Positions 1 to 7,018 of a stretch of DNA of 64,000 nt are shown one piece after another. Both the position numbers and the translations under genes were made by a program. Numbering within the stretch: the first letter of the stretch is position 1; each line of letters opens with the position of its first letter. The stretch spans positions 1 to 64,000 of the forward strand of contig JALEFZ010000096.1 in NCBI GenBank assembly GCA_022760475.1, written 5' to 3'. The DNA comes from Bacteroidia bacterium. Its GTDB lineage: Bacteria; Bacteroidota; Bacteroidia; J057. The notes beneath the pieces were generated by a model that saw nothing but the letters and a program-made list of their open reading frames with translations, was not told where the DNA came from and ran no database searches.

Positions 1-35
1 AAGGCTTCAAAATCGAACTTTTCTTGTTTGGACAT
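1..35 (-). CDS. Partial N-terminus of a probable IS256-type transposase
   Basis: Reading leftward from an ATG at 33-35, the frame gives MSKQEKFDFEA and then leaves the window. The KFDFE stretch at the extreme N-terminus resembles Bacteroidota IS256-family (mutator type) transposases. The sequence upstream of the start (about 36-82) is AT-rich and ends in TTTTTCACTTGACACAC, which could be the terminal inverted repeat of the element. Only 11 residues are visible, so the family call is an inference from a short motif. The rest of the element would lie left of the window. Confidence 0.4.
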   Translation of the reverse strand, partial: MSKQEKFDFEA

Positions 36-252
36 TTTTTTGTGTCTTAAAGTGAAGGTAATTATTTTTCACTTGACACACTTAAATGAATAGACTCCGA
101 GCGAGCCTACTGCATTTGAACCTATCGTTAGGTACTAGACTAATAAATCATCAGTCATTGAGTCTACTATATCCTCTACCTGTATTCATCGTATCAATAT
201 GTAAGTTGAAGGAATCTCATCAAATCGTTATATTGAATCAATCAGTAGTGCA

Positions 253-507
253 ATGGACTTACTAATCAGAGAAGAAATACTCAATCAAGCAGAGATAACA
301 GCCGAAGAGCTTATCCTTGAAATCGCTGTACATTTATATGATAGTGGCCGATTTTCGATGGGGCAAGCGCGGAATCTTGCTCAATTAGATCAAATCAGCT
401 TCCAAAAAGAATTAGCGAAAAGGGATATCTATATCAAATACGACGTAGAGGATTTGCATACTGATTTATCAAATTTGAGGAAAGTAAGAACAAAAAAGGC
501 CTCTTAA
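253..507 (+). CDS. UPF0175 family antitoxin-like protein
   Basis: This 84-residue protein has the UPF0175 layout: a central segment (residues 23-50) with LEIAVHLYDSGRFSMGQA followed by an LxxxSFQKELAKRDI segment. The family is usually about 80-90 residues and pairs with a DUF3368 PIN-domain protein, as here, where the partner starts 49 bp downstream. The family is thought to be the DNA-binding antitoxin that neutralises the toxin and represses the operon. ATG 253 gives the usual N-terminus. The lysine-rich end (RKVRTKKAS) is ordinary. Since the partner gene is truncated by an insertion element, this antitoxin may now lack a full-length target. Confidence 0.8.
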   Translation: MDLLIREEILNQAEITAEELILEIAVHLYDSGRFSMGQARNLAQLDQISFQKELAKRDIYIKYDVEDLHTDLSNLRKVRTKKAS

Positions 508-556
508 AGCCAACCAACCTGATTTCTTCTTAATCTAAACCACCCATAAATTTTAC

Positions 557-973
557 ATGCTTATAATTAGCGACACTTCAGTTATCACGAATCTGATTCA
601 ACTGAATGAGTTGTCATTATTAGAAAATCTGTTTGGTCGTGTAATCATTCCCGAGAAGGTTTACAGTGAATTAGGAAAACTTCTAGCGCAGAAAAAAATA
701 ATTGATGAATCGAATTGGATCGATATTCGAGCTATATCGGATAAAATATTGTACGCAAAACTAGAAAATTCACTTGATCCTGGTGAAGCAGAAGCAATTA
801 CATTAGCAGTAGAATTAGAGGCCGACGTGCTATTGATCGATGAAAAGAAAGGTCGAAAAATTGCACAAGAACATGGCGTTTTGATAACTGGACTGCTTGG
901 TGTATTAATCGAGGCGAAAGAAGTTGGACTTTTGGAAGAAATCAAACCATTATTTGAAGTAGTCAAGACTTAA
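557..973 (+). CDS. DUF3368 PIN-domain toxin, C-terminally truncated
   Basis: This is a PIN-fold ribonuclease-like toxin. The N-terminal MLIISDTSVITNL carries the first acidic metal ligand, DPGEAEAITLA (about residues 74-84) the middle acidic pair, and VLLIDEKKGRKIA (about 90-103) the next acidic position. GLLGVLIEAKEVGL (about 115-128) is the typical DUF3368 C-terminal helix. Family members normally continue with a segment ending in GFRIxxxLYxxVL. Here the frame stops after VVKT at 971-973, exactly where an IS481-type element begins, and a matching tail is found on the far side of the element. The catalytic core is intact, so activity may persist. It forms a two-gene operon with the upstream UPF0175 gene. 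Confidence 0.8.
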   Translation: MLIISDTSVITNLIQLNELSLLENLFGRVIIPEKVYSELGKLLAQKKIIDESNWIDIRAISDKILYAKLENSLDPGEAEAITLAVELEADVLLIDEKKGRKIAQEHGVLITGLLGVLIEAKEVGLLEEIKPLFEVVKT

Positions 974-1032
974 TCTGACAGTTGGTTAATATTGAGTGTC
1001 GAATTCAATAACCACTAAACAGATCAAGCCTT

Positions 1033-2229
1033 ATGACTACGGAGTCAAAATTAATCAAAAACAAGTTAGGGTTGCTCAAATTATCTGAGATGTTGGGCAA
1101 TGTATCTCAGGCCTGTAAGGTAATGGGCTACAGCCGAGATAGCTTTTACCGTTTCAAACGGCTTTATGATGAGGGAGGAGAACAAGCCTTGGCTGAGATC
1201 ACTCGCAAGAAGCCTTTACCCATGAATAGGGTATCACCAGAAGTCGAACAAGCCGTCGTAGCTATTGCTACCGAGCAGCCAGCTTATGGCCAGGTTAGAG
1301 CCTGTAATGAGCTGAAGAAGCGAGGGGTCTTTGTCTCTCCTGGTGGTATCCGGTCAATCTGGCTTCGTCATGGCCTGGAGACCTTTAAGAAGCGACTCAA
1401 GGCGCTCGAAGCTCTTTCTGCTAAGGAAGGACTGATCCTGACAGAGGCCCAGGTCGTAGCACTGGAAAAGGCCAAGGAAGAGAAAGTAGCTCATGGAGAA
1501 ATTGAGACTGAGCACCCTGGCTACCCGCTTTCTCAGGATACTTACTACGTGGGAACCATTAAGGGAGTAGGCAGAATTTATCAGCAAACTGTCATCGACA
1601 CCTACTCCAAAAACGCCTACGCCAAGCTCTATGATAGGAAAAACGCTCTTGTAGCGGCTGAGATTCTCAATGATCGAGTGATCCCATTTTATGAAAGTCA
1701 TCAGATCAAAGTCCTCCGCATGCTCACAGACCGCGGAACCGAATACTGTGGTAGAAGAGAGCATCATGAATATCAGCTCTACCTAGGAATCGAGGATATT
1801 GATCACTCCAAAACCAAGGCCAAAAGCCCACAGACAAACGGGATCTGCGAACGCTTCCACAGAACCATCCAGGATGAGTTCTATGCAATCGCCTTTAGAA
1901 AGAAGATCTATGCCTCCATCGAAGAGCTACAAGTTGATCTGGACACATGGATCAAGCATTACACATGGATCAAGCATTACAATGAAGAAAGATCTCACTC
2001 TGGGAAAAAGTGCTTAGGGAGAACACCTCATCAGACCTTTATCGAAGGAGTCGACATGGCTAAGAAAAAGATGATCGAAGGGAAAAATGTCTTCTCCTGG
2101 AATGACATTTTTTCGGGACACAGTCCTGCACCAGGACAAGAGGACTTGGGCCGAAAAAATGGCCCAAGTGTTAACCAAACAAATTTTGAGTATCTTACAG
2201 ATACACGTTCTATTAAAAGCGATGCCTGA
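1033..2229 (+). CDS. IS481 family transposase
   Basis: This 398-residue DDE transposase catalyses movement of the surrounding element. Residues 1-120 form helix-turn-helix DNA-binding segments (SQACKVMGYSRDSFYRFKRLYDEG). The rve-type catalytic core follows, with probable acidic residues D169 (in QDTYYVG), D233 (in LTDRGTEYCG) and E273 (in NGICERFHRT). The family signature with a YNEERSH-type ending is present, but it contains a duplicated hexapeptide TWIKHY at about 305-316, caused by an exact 18-bp tandem repeat. The tail after residue 345 is longer than usual and reads through an inverted repeat. The frame is open, yet the duplication lies in a conserved helix and may impair the protein. 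Confidence 0.88.
   Translation: MTTESKLIKNKLGLLKLSEMLGNVSQACKVMGYSRDSFYRFKRLYDEGGEQALAEITRKKPLPMNRVSPEVEQAVVAIATEQPAYGQVRACNELKKRGVFVSPGGIRSIWLRHGLETFKKRLKALEALSAKEGLILTEAQVVALEKAKEEKVAHGEIETEHPGYPLSQDTYYVGTIKGVGRIYQQTVIDTYSKNAYAKLYDRKNALVAAEILNDRVIPFYESHQIKVLRMLTDRGTEYCGRREHHEYQLYLGIEDIDHSKTKAKSPQTNGICERFHRTIQDEFYAIAFRKKIYASIEELQVDLDTWIKHYTWIKHYNEERSHSGKKCLGRTPHQTFIEGVDMAKKKMIEGKNVFSWNDIFSGHSPAPGQEDLGRKNGPSVNQTNFEYLTDTRSIKSDA
1945..1980 (+). repeat. Exact 18-bp in-frame tandem duplication inside the transposase gene
   Basis: The unit ACATGGATCAAGCATTAC occurs at 1945-1962 and again, without change, at 1963-1980. It adds six residues (TWIKHY) just before the conserved NEERSH segment. Identity of both copies indicates a recent slippage event or an assembly artefact. 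Confidence 0.95.
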
Positions 2230-2250
2230 TTAATCTAAACTGTCAGACCA

Positions 2251-2352
2251 AGTCGTGACTATTACACATTATTAGATAAGTTAATTTACGAGCTGGGATT
2301 TCGAATTAATCCTAAATTATACCAAACGGTTCTCAAAGAAAACGGAGAATAA
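2251..2352 (+). pseudogene. Detached C-terminal tail of a DUF3368 PIN toxin
   Basis: Directly after the insertion element, the frame starting at 2251 is open to a TAA at 2350-2352 and ends LLDKLIYELGFRINPKLY followed by QTVLKENGE. This matches the ending expected for DUF3368 proteins and complements the truncated gene at 557-973. It has no start codon of its own. Simple removal of the element does not restore one continuous frame, because the two halves are out of phase. Either small indels followed the insertion or the two halves come from different copies. Confidence 0.6.
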
Positions 2353-2365
2353 AAATACGTCCAGT

Positions 2366-2436
2366 ACCTAACATGGTCTACGTGCTATGTCAGCGTCGCG
2401 GGCTCCTTGTCCTAGCGTGTAGTCCAGTCGTTAGTG
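2366..2436 (+). other. attC-like imperfect palindrome
   Basis: This 71-bp segment begins ACCTAAC and ends GTTAGTG. The first matches the integron inverse core RYYYAAC, and the second matches GTTRRRY only in part. The arms pair in blocks: CTAAC 2368-2372 with GTTAG 2430-2434, TGG 2374-2376 with CCA 2424-2426, CTAC 2378-2381 with GTAG 2419-2422, and GCTA 2384-2387 with TAGC 2413-2416. Unpaired bases separate the blocks and the terminal loop is about 25 bases. That is the layout of an attC recombination site. No integrase gene is in the window, so it could also be an unrelated structured repeat. It lies 13 bp after the toxin tail. Confidence 0.4.
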
Positions 2437-2461
2437 GCAAGGCATAAAAGAAAAACAACAA

Positions 2462-3361
2462 TCAATTCAGCTCCACAAACTCTTTTGGAGAAATACCTTC
2501 CACTTTTTTGAAAAGGCGTGAAAAATAAGTGTGACTTTCAAAACCCAATTTATAAGCTACTTCAGAAACAGATTGATTTCGGTTCAGTAACTGCTCCTTT
2601 GCCAAGTTCACCAAACGAAGGTGAATATGTTTTTGCGTACTCATGCCAGTAGCATTTCGTAAAGCATCACTCAAATAACTCGGAGAAAGGTATAACTGTT
2701 GTGCGATTTCTTTCACCGAAGGAACGCCATTCGTTTCTAATTTTTTTAAAACCAACCTTTTATTCAAAGCATCCTCGAAACGAACAAGGAAGTCCGTTTC
2801 GGCATCATTTCGAGTAACAAACTGTCTTTTGTAGTATCGCTCTGAATAGTCCAAAATTGTTGTTAAATGATTTGCAAGTAATCGCTTACTGAGCGTATCA
2901 ATAGGATTAGTATATTCTTCATAGAGAGATTGAAAAATACCATTTAAGTGCTGTTCTTCCTGCTCGGATAAATGAAGTGCCTCATTGACCTCATAATTAA
3001 AAAAACTATACCGTTCCAAATTATTGTTAAGGTGTGTATTCACCAGAAAATTACTTTCAAAAAACAAATACCAGCCTTCTGATTCATCTACAATCAAGTT
3101 ATCATAACTTAAGATTTGATGAGGTGCTGTAAAAACCAAAACACCTTGCTGAAAATCGTATTGTTTCCTGCCATATTTAAGATACCCTCTTAAATATTTT
3201 TTCAAACCAATAGTGTAAAAACCCAAGGAAAAACTGGAAGGTATCATTTTTGTTTTTTCCCTAACTTTCTCTACTTCTACTAAACCAAAGGTGGGATATT
3301 CTGGGCTTGGAACGTCAAATAATTTCGCAAATTCCGTTAAAGTTGATATATGTTTTATCAT
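2462..3361 (-). CDS. AraC family transcriptional regulator
   Basis: This 299-residue protein has an N-terminal cupin-like sensing region (about 25-190) and a C-terminal pair of helix-turn-helix motifs (about 200-298). The second HTH reads SVSEVAYKLGFESHTYFSRL and is followed by FKKVEGISPKEF, the AraC signature. It is the last gene of a tightly spaced minus-strand operon (propeller, DoxX, 4-TM, outer membrane protein, AraC), so it probably controls that operon in response to a small molecule. A direct repeat with 21-bp phasing upstream of the first gene is a candidate target. It is a paralogue of the AraC gene at 53170-54090 (shared NG[VI]PSV linker and YLSPSYLSD / FSPNYLSD helix). Confidence 0.9.
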   Translation of the reverse strand: MIKHISTLTEFAKLFDVPSPEYPTFGLVEVEKVREKTKMIPSSFSLGFYTIGLKKYLRGYLKYGRKQYDFQQGVLVFTAPHQILSYDNLIVDESEGWYLFFESNFLVNTHLNNNLERYSFFNYEVNEALHLSEQEEQHLNGIFQSLYEEYTNPIDTLSKRLLANHLTTILDYSERYYKRQFVTRNDAETDFLVRFEDALNKRLVLKKLETNGVPSVKEIAQQLYLSPSYLSDALRNATGMSTQKHIHLRLVNLAKEQLLNRNQSVSEVAYKLGFESHTYFSRLFKKVEGISPKEFVELN

Positions 3362-3372
3362 ACAATTTTTGT

Positions 3373-3966
3373 TTAAAAAGCTATACCAATACCAATACTC
3401 GGTATTGGTATTAAAGAATTTATAGCAACGGTTGAGTTATCAAATTGAATAGCATCATCCATAATTATTGGAATAATAGCGACTGCTTCCCCCAGCAAGT
3501 AGAAGTTTTTTTCCTTGAAGGGATACCACAAATAGCCTATTCGTGGACTCAAATACCAAAAGGAATAATCAGCACCTACCTCTGTGCCTTCATCTGTCAA
3601 CCTCCAAGTTTCCCATCCCAAAGGAAGACTGATAACCCAACCTTCTTGTACCTCTTTTTCTTGTAAAAAGTAGCGAACGCTTAAGTTTATGCCAAACTCT
3701 TGTTCTGCTAATAAATCAATATCACCAGAAATATCGAAAGCAAAATTGTTGAAACTCTCTGGTGCTATCTGAGCAAAAGCATTGCTACCAATCTGAAGTC
3801 GCTTACTGATAGCATAATGACCAACTACTGACCAGCCACTATTAATAAACTGTATTGGCTCTAACTCAAAATGGAATTTATTCGGTTTTACTCCTTGGGC
3901 AAATATCGAAGTTGATGACACTACCCAAAATAGGATAGTTATTAAAGTTGTTTGAAGATTACCCAT
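3373..3966 (-). CDS. Secreted hypothetical protein, probable small outer membrane beta-barrel
   Basis: The 197-residue product has a signal peptide (LITILFWVVSSTSIFAQG) cleaved after AQ. Alternating hydrophobic/polar segments, frequent aromatic girdles (SVRYFLQEK, YSFWYLSPRIGYLWYPF) and a C-terminal phenylalanine (GIGIAF) fit a small outer membrane barrel. No specific family was recognised. It starts 8 bp inside the preceding 4-TM gene and ends 11 bp before the AraC gene, so it is translationally coupled in the operon. A role as envelope partner of the DoxX and propeller proteins is only inference from position. Confidence 0.75.
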   Translation of the reverse strand: MGNLQTTLITILFWVVSSTSIFAQGVKPNKFHFELEPIQFINSGWSVVGHYAISKRLQIGSNAFAQIAPESFNNFAFDISGDIDLLAEQEFGINLSVRYFLQEKEVQEGWVISLPLGWETWRLTDEGTEVGADYSFWYLSPRIGYLWYPFKEKNFYLLGEAVAIIPIIMDDAIQFDNSTVAINSLIPIPSIGIGIAF

Positions 3967-4390
3967 GATTTTTACTGTATTTTAGATTGAAATAAAATCC
4001 GACCAAGAATATGGTTAGAAAAACGAACATTGGAATTATAGGTGGGTTGGCTGGAGTCGTCATATTTAAACTCACCGCAGAATAAATCCCAAGCGTAGCG
4101 AATATTACAGCACAAGTCAAACAGATATGGGGTATCCACACCTCCTTATTTTGATTGAACTTATTTTGTAAGTACAGCACAAAAACTCCTAAAGCTATCC
4201 ATCCAGAAGCAGCCGCTTTCATGTAGGTGAGGAACAGGCGTTGAAAATTATATGGGACATCTTCCCAAGGCATCTCCACGGCTGCTGCGTGATAGGGCAT
4301 AAACGATGGTTTGATAGCATAAACCAGCCCAAATAAAACGACACCTATTCCACCGATATACGTCGGAATACTTCCAGCTTTATTTTTCAT
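3959..4390 (-). CDS. Four-helix inner membrane protein of unknown function
   Basis: This 143-residue protein has four predicted membrane helices (about 10-27, 55-75, 87-107 and 115-134) and short polar loops, including KPSFMPYHAAAVEMPWEDV between helices 1 and 2. The gene overlaps the upstream DoxX gene by 4 bp (ATGA type) and the downstream outer membrane protein gene by 8 bp, so it is part of the same transcript. It resembles small membrane partners found beside DoxX proteins, but no domain family was recognised with confidence. Confidence 0.75.
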   Translation of the reverse strand: MKNKAGSIPTYIGGIGVVLFGLVYAIKPSFMPYHAAAVEMPWEDVPYNFQRLFLTYMKAAASGWIALGVFVLYLQNKFNQNKEVWIPHICLTCAVIFATLGIYSAVSLNMTTPANPPIIPMFVFLTIFLVGFYFNLKYSKNHG

Positions 4391-4806
4391 TTTTTAAATA
4401 TTTTATGACTTAATGAATACTTATCTTCTCCAATGAAGAAGACAGTTAAAAGGCTAATAAATATGAATTGGGGATATTCCCATCCTCCATTGGGCTTGCT
4501 AAAAATCCAGCCAAATTGAAAATGGTAAATGATAATACCAATTGTAATGGGCATCAGACTTAATGCAGCAATTCGGTTTTTCACACCCAATACCAACATT
4601 AATCCTGCAATAGCCTCTATAAAAATGCTAGGATAAGCTGACCAAGCAGGAAAATGCTTAACATGTACAAAGTTTTCGACTGTTTCTGATATACCCCCAT
4701 ACAATACTACCTTCCCAATACCATGAGCTATAAACATCAATCCGATAAATATTCTCAGAATGGCATTAGCCATATCAGGATTTGATTTAAAACTTAATAA
4801 CTTCAT
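4387..4806 (-). CDS. DoxX family membrane protein
   Basis: The 139-residue protein carries the DoxX signature near its N-terminus (ILRIFIGLMFIAHGIGKVVL, about 16-35), followed by three more membrane helices (about 60-77, 82-97 and 110-124). DoxX proteins are small four-helix inner membrane proteins linked in some bacteria to quinone-dependent or redox functions; the biochemical role of most members is unclear. It begins 11 bp after the secreted propeller gene and overlaps the next gene by 4 bp, so it is central in a five-gene operon. A second DoxX protein lies at 62369-62785. Confidence 0.88.
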   Translation of the reverse strand: MKLLSFKSNPDMANAILRIFIGLMFIAHGIGKVVLYGGISETVENFVHVKHFPAWSAYPSIFIEAIAGLMLVLGVKNRIAALSLMPITIGIIIYHFQFGWIFSKPNGGWEYPQFIFISLLTVFFIGEDKYSLSHKIFKK

Positions 4807-4817
4807 TGATACTTTTT

Positions 4818-6143
4818 TTAATCGATTAAATGTAAGGTATGCACCCCCCTTGTCACCTTTACCTGCGATGCTGTTTTATACAATTTATCATCTTTTATTT
4901 CCCAGAAATCTACCCATCCCACACGAGGCTTCATATCATAAATCTCATGGAAAACAGCAACCGCCAGCGAGTTACTCTCTTTATCAAAAATTGCATCTTC
5001 GGGCAAAGCACCTGCAAAACCGTATTCCTCACCCAGTTGAGTTAGTTTACCCGTATTCGAATCTATTTTTATTAAAGAAAGTGTAGGTGTTTTGCGTTTA
5101 GCAATAAACCAAAATTTTTGGGGTAGGTAAGTCCGCCTCATATTAACGGTAACGGCATATTGACCATTCGGACTAATATCAAAGCCTTCAGGACTTAAGC
5201 CCACGCTTATTTTTGAAGCTATTTTATGATTCCCGTTCTGATCAAATGCAATAGATAACAATTTTCCTTTCTTATTGAATGCATAACCCAGTTTACTCCC
5301 TGACCAGTTGACATCTGTAGTCAAAAAATACTTCCCTTTCGGATGCCAATTGCCAACTGTACATCTTGTACAAATCTCTTTTAATGAACTGCCAATTTTC
5401 TGGATTTTTATATTTTCTCCATTAAAGATAACTTCATAAAATACAATAGATTGGTTGTTTAAATTGAGCGCGAATACATTTTCGGAAGGATGAAAACTGG
5501 CAGATTTTATGCCAACGTCTCCCCCAAGTGTATAATCAATCTCAGGCTCACTAAAAGCATAAGTTTGATCAATTAATCCATCAATTAACGTAGCAACGAT
5601 AATTTCTCTTCCTTTTGCAGAAGATGCAATCACCAACAAGTCATCAGTCGCATTAATTGCTACACCTTGTAACGTCTCTCCCAAGGACTTTTCCTGCACC
5701 ACCTTAGGATTGCTCCTATCCGCATAATCTACCACAGATACTCCTTTCCCAGAAGGAAAATGCGTATAGACATTTTCTACTTGATCTATTGATGCTTTTG
5801 TCGGAGCATTGTTCTCAACCAGGTAAGCATACTTTTTGGATTTACTCCAAGTCATAATTGCAGGCCATCCCAACACGGAATTACTCATCGCAATAGTCGA
5901 TTGGATTTTAGAAGTACCTCCTACATTTGTAATAAATGTCAAAGTATCTTCGATACCCTTGATTTTTCCAAGCACACCGTCACCATACGCGGATGCCACC
6001 ATATCTGCATCGGATGCTGCAAGGATTCCTCCTTCAAATTTTGATGACATTGATGATATACTTGTTTGCGATTTAAGTCCTCCAGTATTCCATCCAAACA
6101 AAAGTAAGATTGGTAATATTAGAACATAAATTATTTTTTTCAT
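4818..6143 (-). CDS. Secreted beta-propeller protein, lactonase-like
   Basis: From the ATG at 6141-6143 the protein has a signal peptide (IIYVLILPILLLFGWNTG) and about 440 residues of repeated blade-like strands, e.g. GVSVVDYADRSNPKVV, SASFHPSENVFALNLNNQ, GNWHPKGKYFLTTDVN and GFDISPNGQYAVTVNM. The spacing of FHPS/WHPK/ISPNG turns resembles YncE- or 6-phosphogluconolactonase-type seven-bladed propellers. A Cys pair CTRC sits mid-protein. A start six codons upstream (6161) is possible, but 6143 gives the better signal peptide. It is the first gene of an operon that ends in an AraC regulator, so it may recognise or process the inducing compound outside the cytoplasm. Substrate unknown. Confidence 0.8.
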   Translation of the reverse strand: MKKIIYVLILPILLLFGWNTGGLKSQTSISSMSSKFEGGILAASDADMVASAYGDGVLGKIKGIEDTLTFITNVGGTSKIQSTIAMSNSVLGWPAIMTWSKSKKYAYLVENNAPTKASIDQVENVYTHFPSGKGVSVVDYADRSNPKVVQEKSLGETLQGVAINATDDLLVIASSAKGREIIVATLIDGLIDQTYAFSEPEIDYTLGGDVGIKSASFHPSENVFALNLNNQSIVFYEVIFNGENIKIQKIGSSLKEICTRCTVGNWHPKGKYFLTTDVNWSGSKLGYAFNKKGKLLSIAFDQNGNHKIASKISVGLSPEGFDISPNGQYAVTVNMRRTYLPQKFWFIAKRKTPTLSLIKIDSNTGKLTQLGEEYGFAGALPEDAIFDKESNSLAVAVFHEIYDMKPRVGWVDFWEIKDDKLYKTASQVKVTRGVHTLHLID

Positions 6144-6184
6144 GTCGTTGAAAATTTTCAATAAAGTTAGGCAGCTATGTATTA

Positions 6185-6218
6185 GGTGTATTAGTACAAA
6201 TTGAGGGTAGTTTGATAC
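6185..6218 (-). promoter_or_regulatory. Candidate AraC operator: two half-sites 21 bp apart
   Basis: On the minus strand, GTATCAAACTACC (6218 down to 6206) and GTACTAATACACC (6197 down to 6185) share the pattern GTAnnAAnnnACC and are offset by exactly 21 bp. That is the spacing of direct half-sites bound by AraC-type dimers. The site lies 42-75 bp upstream of the first gene of the operon that encodes an AraC regulator. With 8 of 13 matches it is suggestive only. Confidence 0.35.
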
Positions 6219-6230
6219 AGATTGCGTTTC

Positions 6231-6380
6231 ATGATAGAAATGTTTGTGGATGCAGCAGTTACTGGAAATGTGGATTTTCTAGTTACCAAGGATCGCCATT
6301 TTCGTACTTTTCAGGATGTCTAATTCCTGTCAATTAATGCTACCTATCTTTCAGAATTTGAAGATTTGCTAAAAAAAACC
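6231..6380 (+). pseudogene. Remnant of a PIN-domain toxin gene
   Basis: The frame from ATG 6231 reads VDAAVTGNVDFLVTKDRHF, the classic C-terminal half of PIN toxins of the COG1569 type (AVxGxADYLVTxDK). It stops at TAA 6321-6323. The same frame then continues with LSINATYLSEFEDLLKKT, which corresponds to the usual end (ILSPxEFLxLL). The N-terminal half with the first Asp is missing and there is an internal stop, so the gene is dead. It lies between the propeller operon and a small lipoprotein gene, in a stretch rich in other decayed genes. Nothing else was recognised in 6381-6631. Confidence 0.6.
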
Positions 6381-6631
6381 ACTAAGTATCGCTACATGGA
6401 CTTTTCTATCTACAGTCCTCATTACATTCACAAGACCGTTCTGATGCAATCACAAAAAATCCCGATCCAGCTATATTTTCGATACAATTTTTGTAGCTTT
6501 TGACTAGTGTAAAAACACCTCATTTCCATTGTGGCAAATGAAATATTTTTAGGTTTTGCACAAAAATAAAAATATGTAGGAGGGATTAATACCTGACTGC
6601 ACACGATATTCTACACAAGCAACAAGAAAAA

Positions 6632-6838
6632 ATGAAAAAAGTATTTGGGATTATCGCAATATCAGTCCTCTTTATTGGATGCAATATGAATCCTAGTAAA
6701 GAAGCCAGAATTCAAAAATTGGAGGCTGAAATTCAGGAGTCAATGGCAAAAATCAATCAACTTGAAGAAAAAATTGAAAAACTTGAGGAGATAAATGAAG
6801 GGCTTCAATTGAAGATTGATCAAATTGGAGATAATTGA
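6632..6838 (+). CDS. Small coiled-coil lipoprotein
   Basis: The 68-residue protein starts with a lipoprotein signal (IIAISVLFIGC, lipid-attachment Cys at 17). The rest (about 24-66) is a regular heptad pattern rich in Leu, Ile, Glu and Lys: IQKLEAEIQESMAKINQLEE. The layout is that of Lpp-like or spacer lipoproteins, in which a trimeric or dimeric coil extends from the membrane. No orthologue was recognised and the neighbours give no functional hint. Replication of the heptad and the clear signal make it likely a real gene despite its size. Confidence 0.65.
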   Translation: MKKVFGIIAISVLFIGCNMNPSKEARIQKLEAEIQESMAKINQLEEKIEKLEEINEGLQLKIDQIGDN

Positions 6839-7018
6839 TTTTTTTCCAAAATTTAAAATAACTATCCAAGAAGCGCCTAGATATGAAAGGGTCTGTGTAG
6901 AACAATGCACAAGAAATCCTGCTCCCATTCGGTCGCTGCACTTCATAAACCAACCGTATTTCACCCCAAGGCTCCTCATCAAAGTATATAGTCCAGTCGT
7001 TTGGTACAAGCAGAACCC

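Larger units (their letters stand above)
971..2250 (+). mobile_element. IS481-type insertion sequence
   Basis: The element of about 1.28 kb holds one transposase gene. Its ends are imperfect inverted repeats: TAATCTGACAGTT at 971-983, and AACTGTCAGACCA at 2238-2250, which reverse-complements to TGGTCTGACAGTT (11 of 13 positions match). The flanks are AGTCAAGACT (961-970) and AGTCGTGACT (2251-2260), 8 of 10 identical and each nearly palindromic. They may be a degenerate target duplication, or only a palindromic target. The element sits at the 3' end of the DUF3368 toxin gene. A 9-bp inverted repeat with an 8-base loop (2144-2152 with 2161-2169) lies near the end of the transposase gene. Confidence 0.7.
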
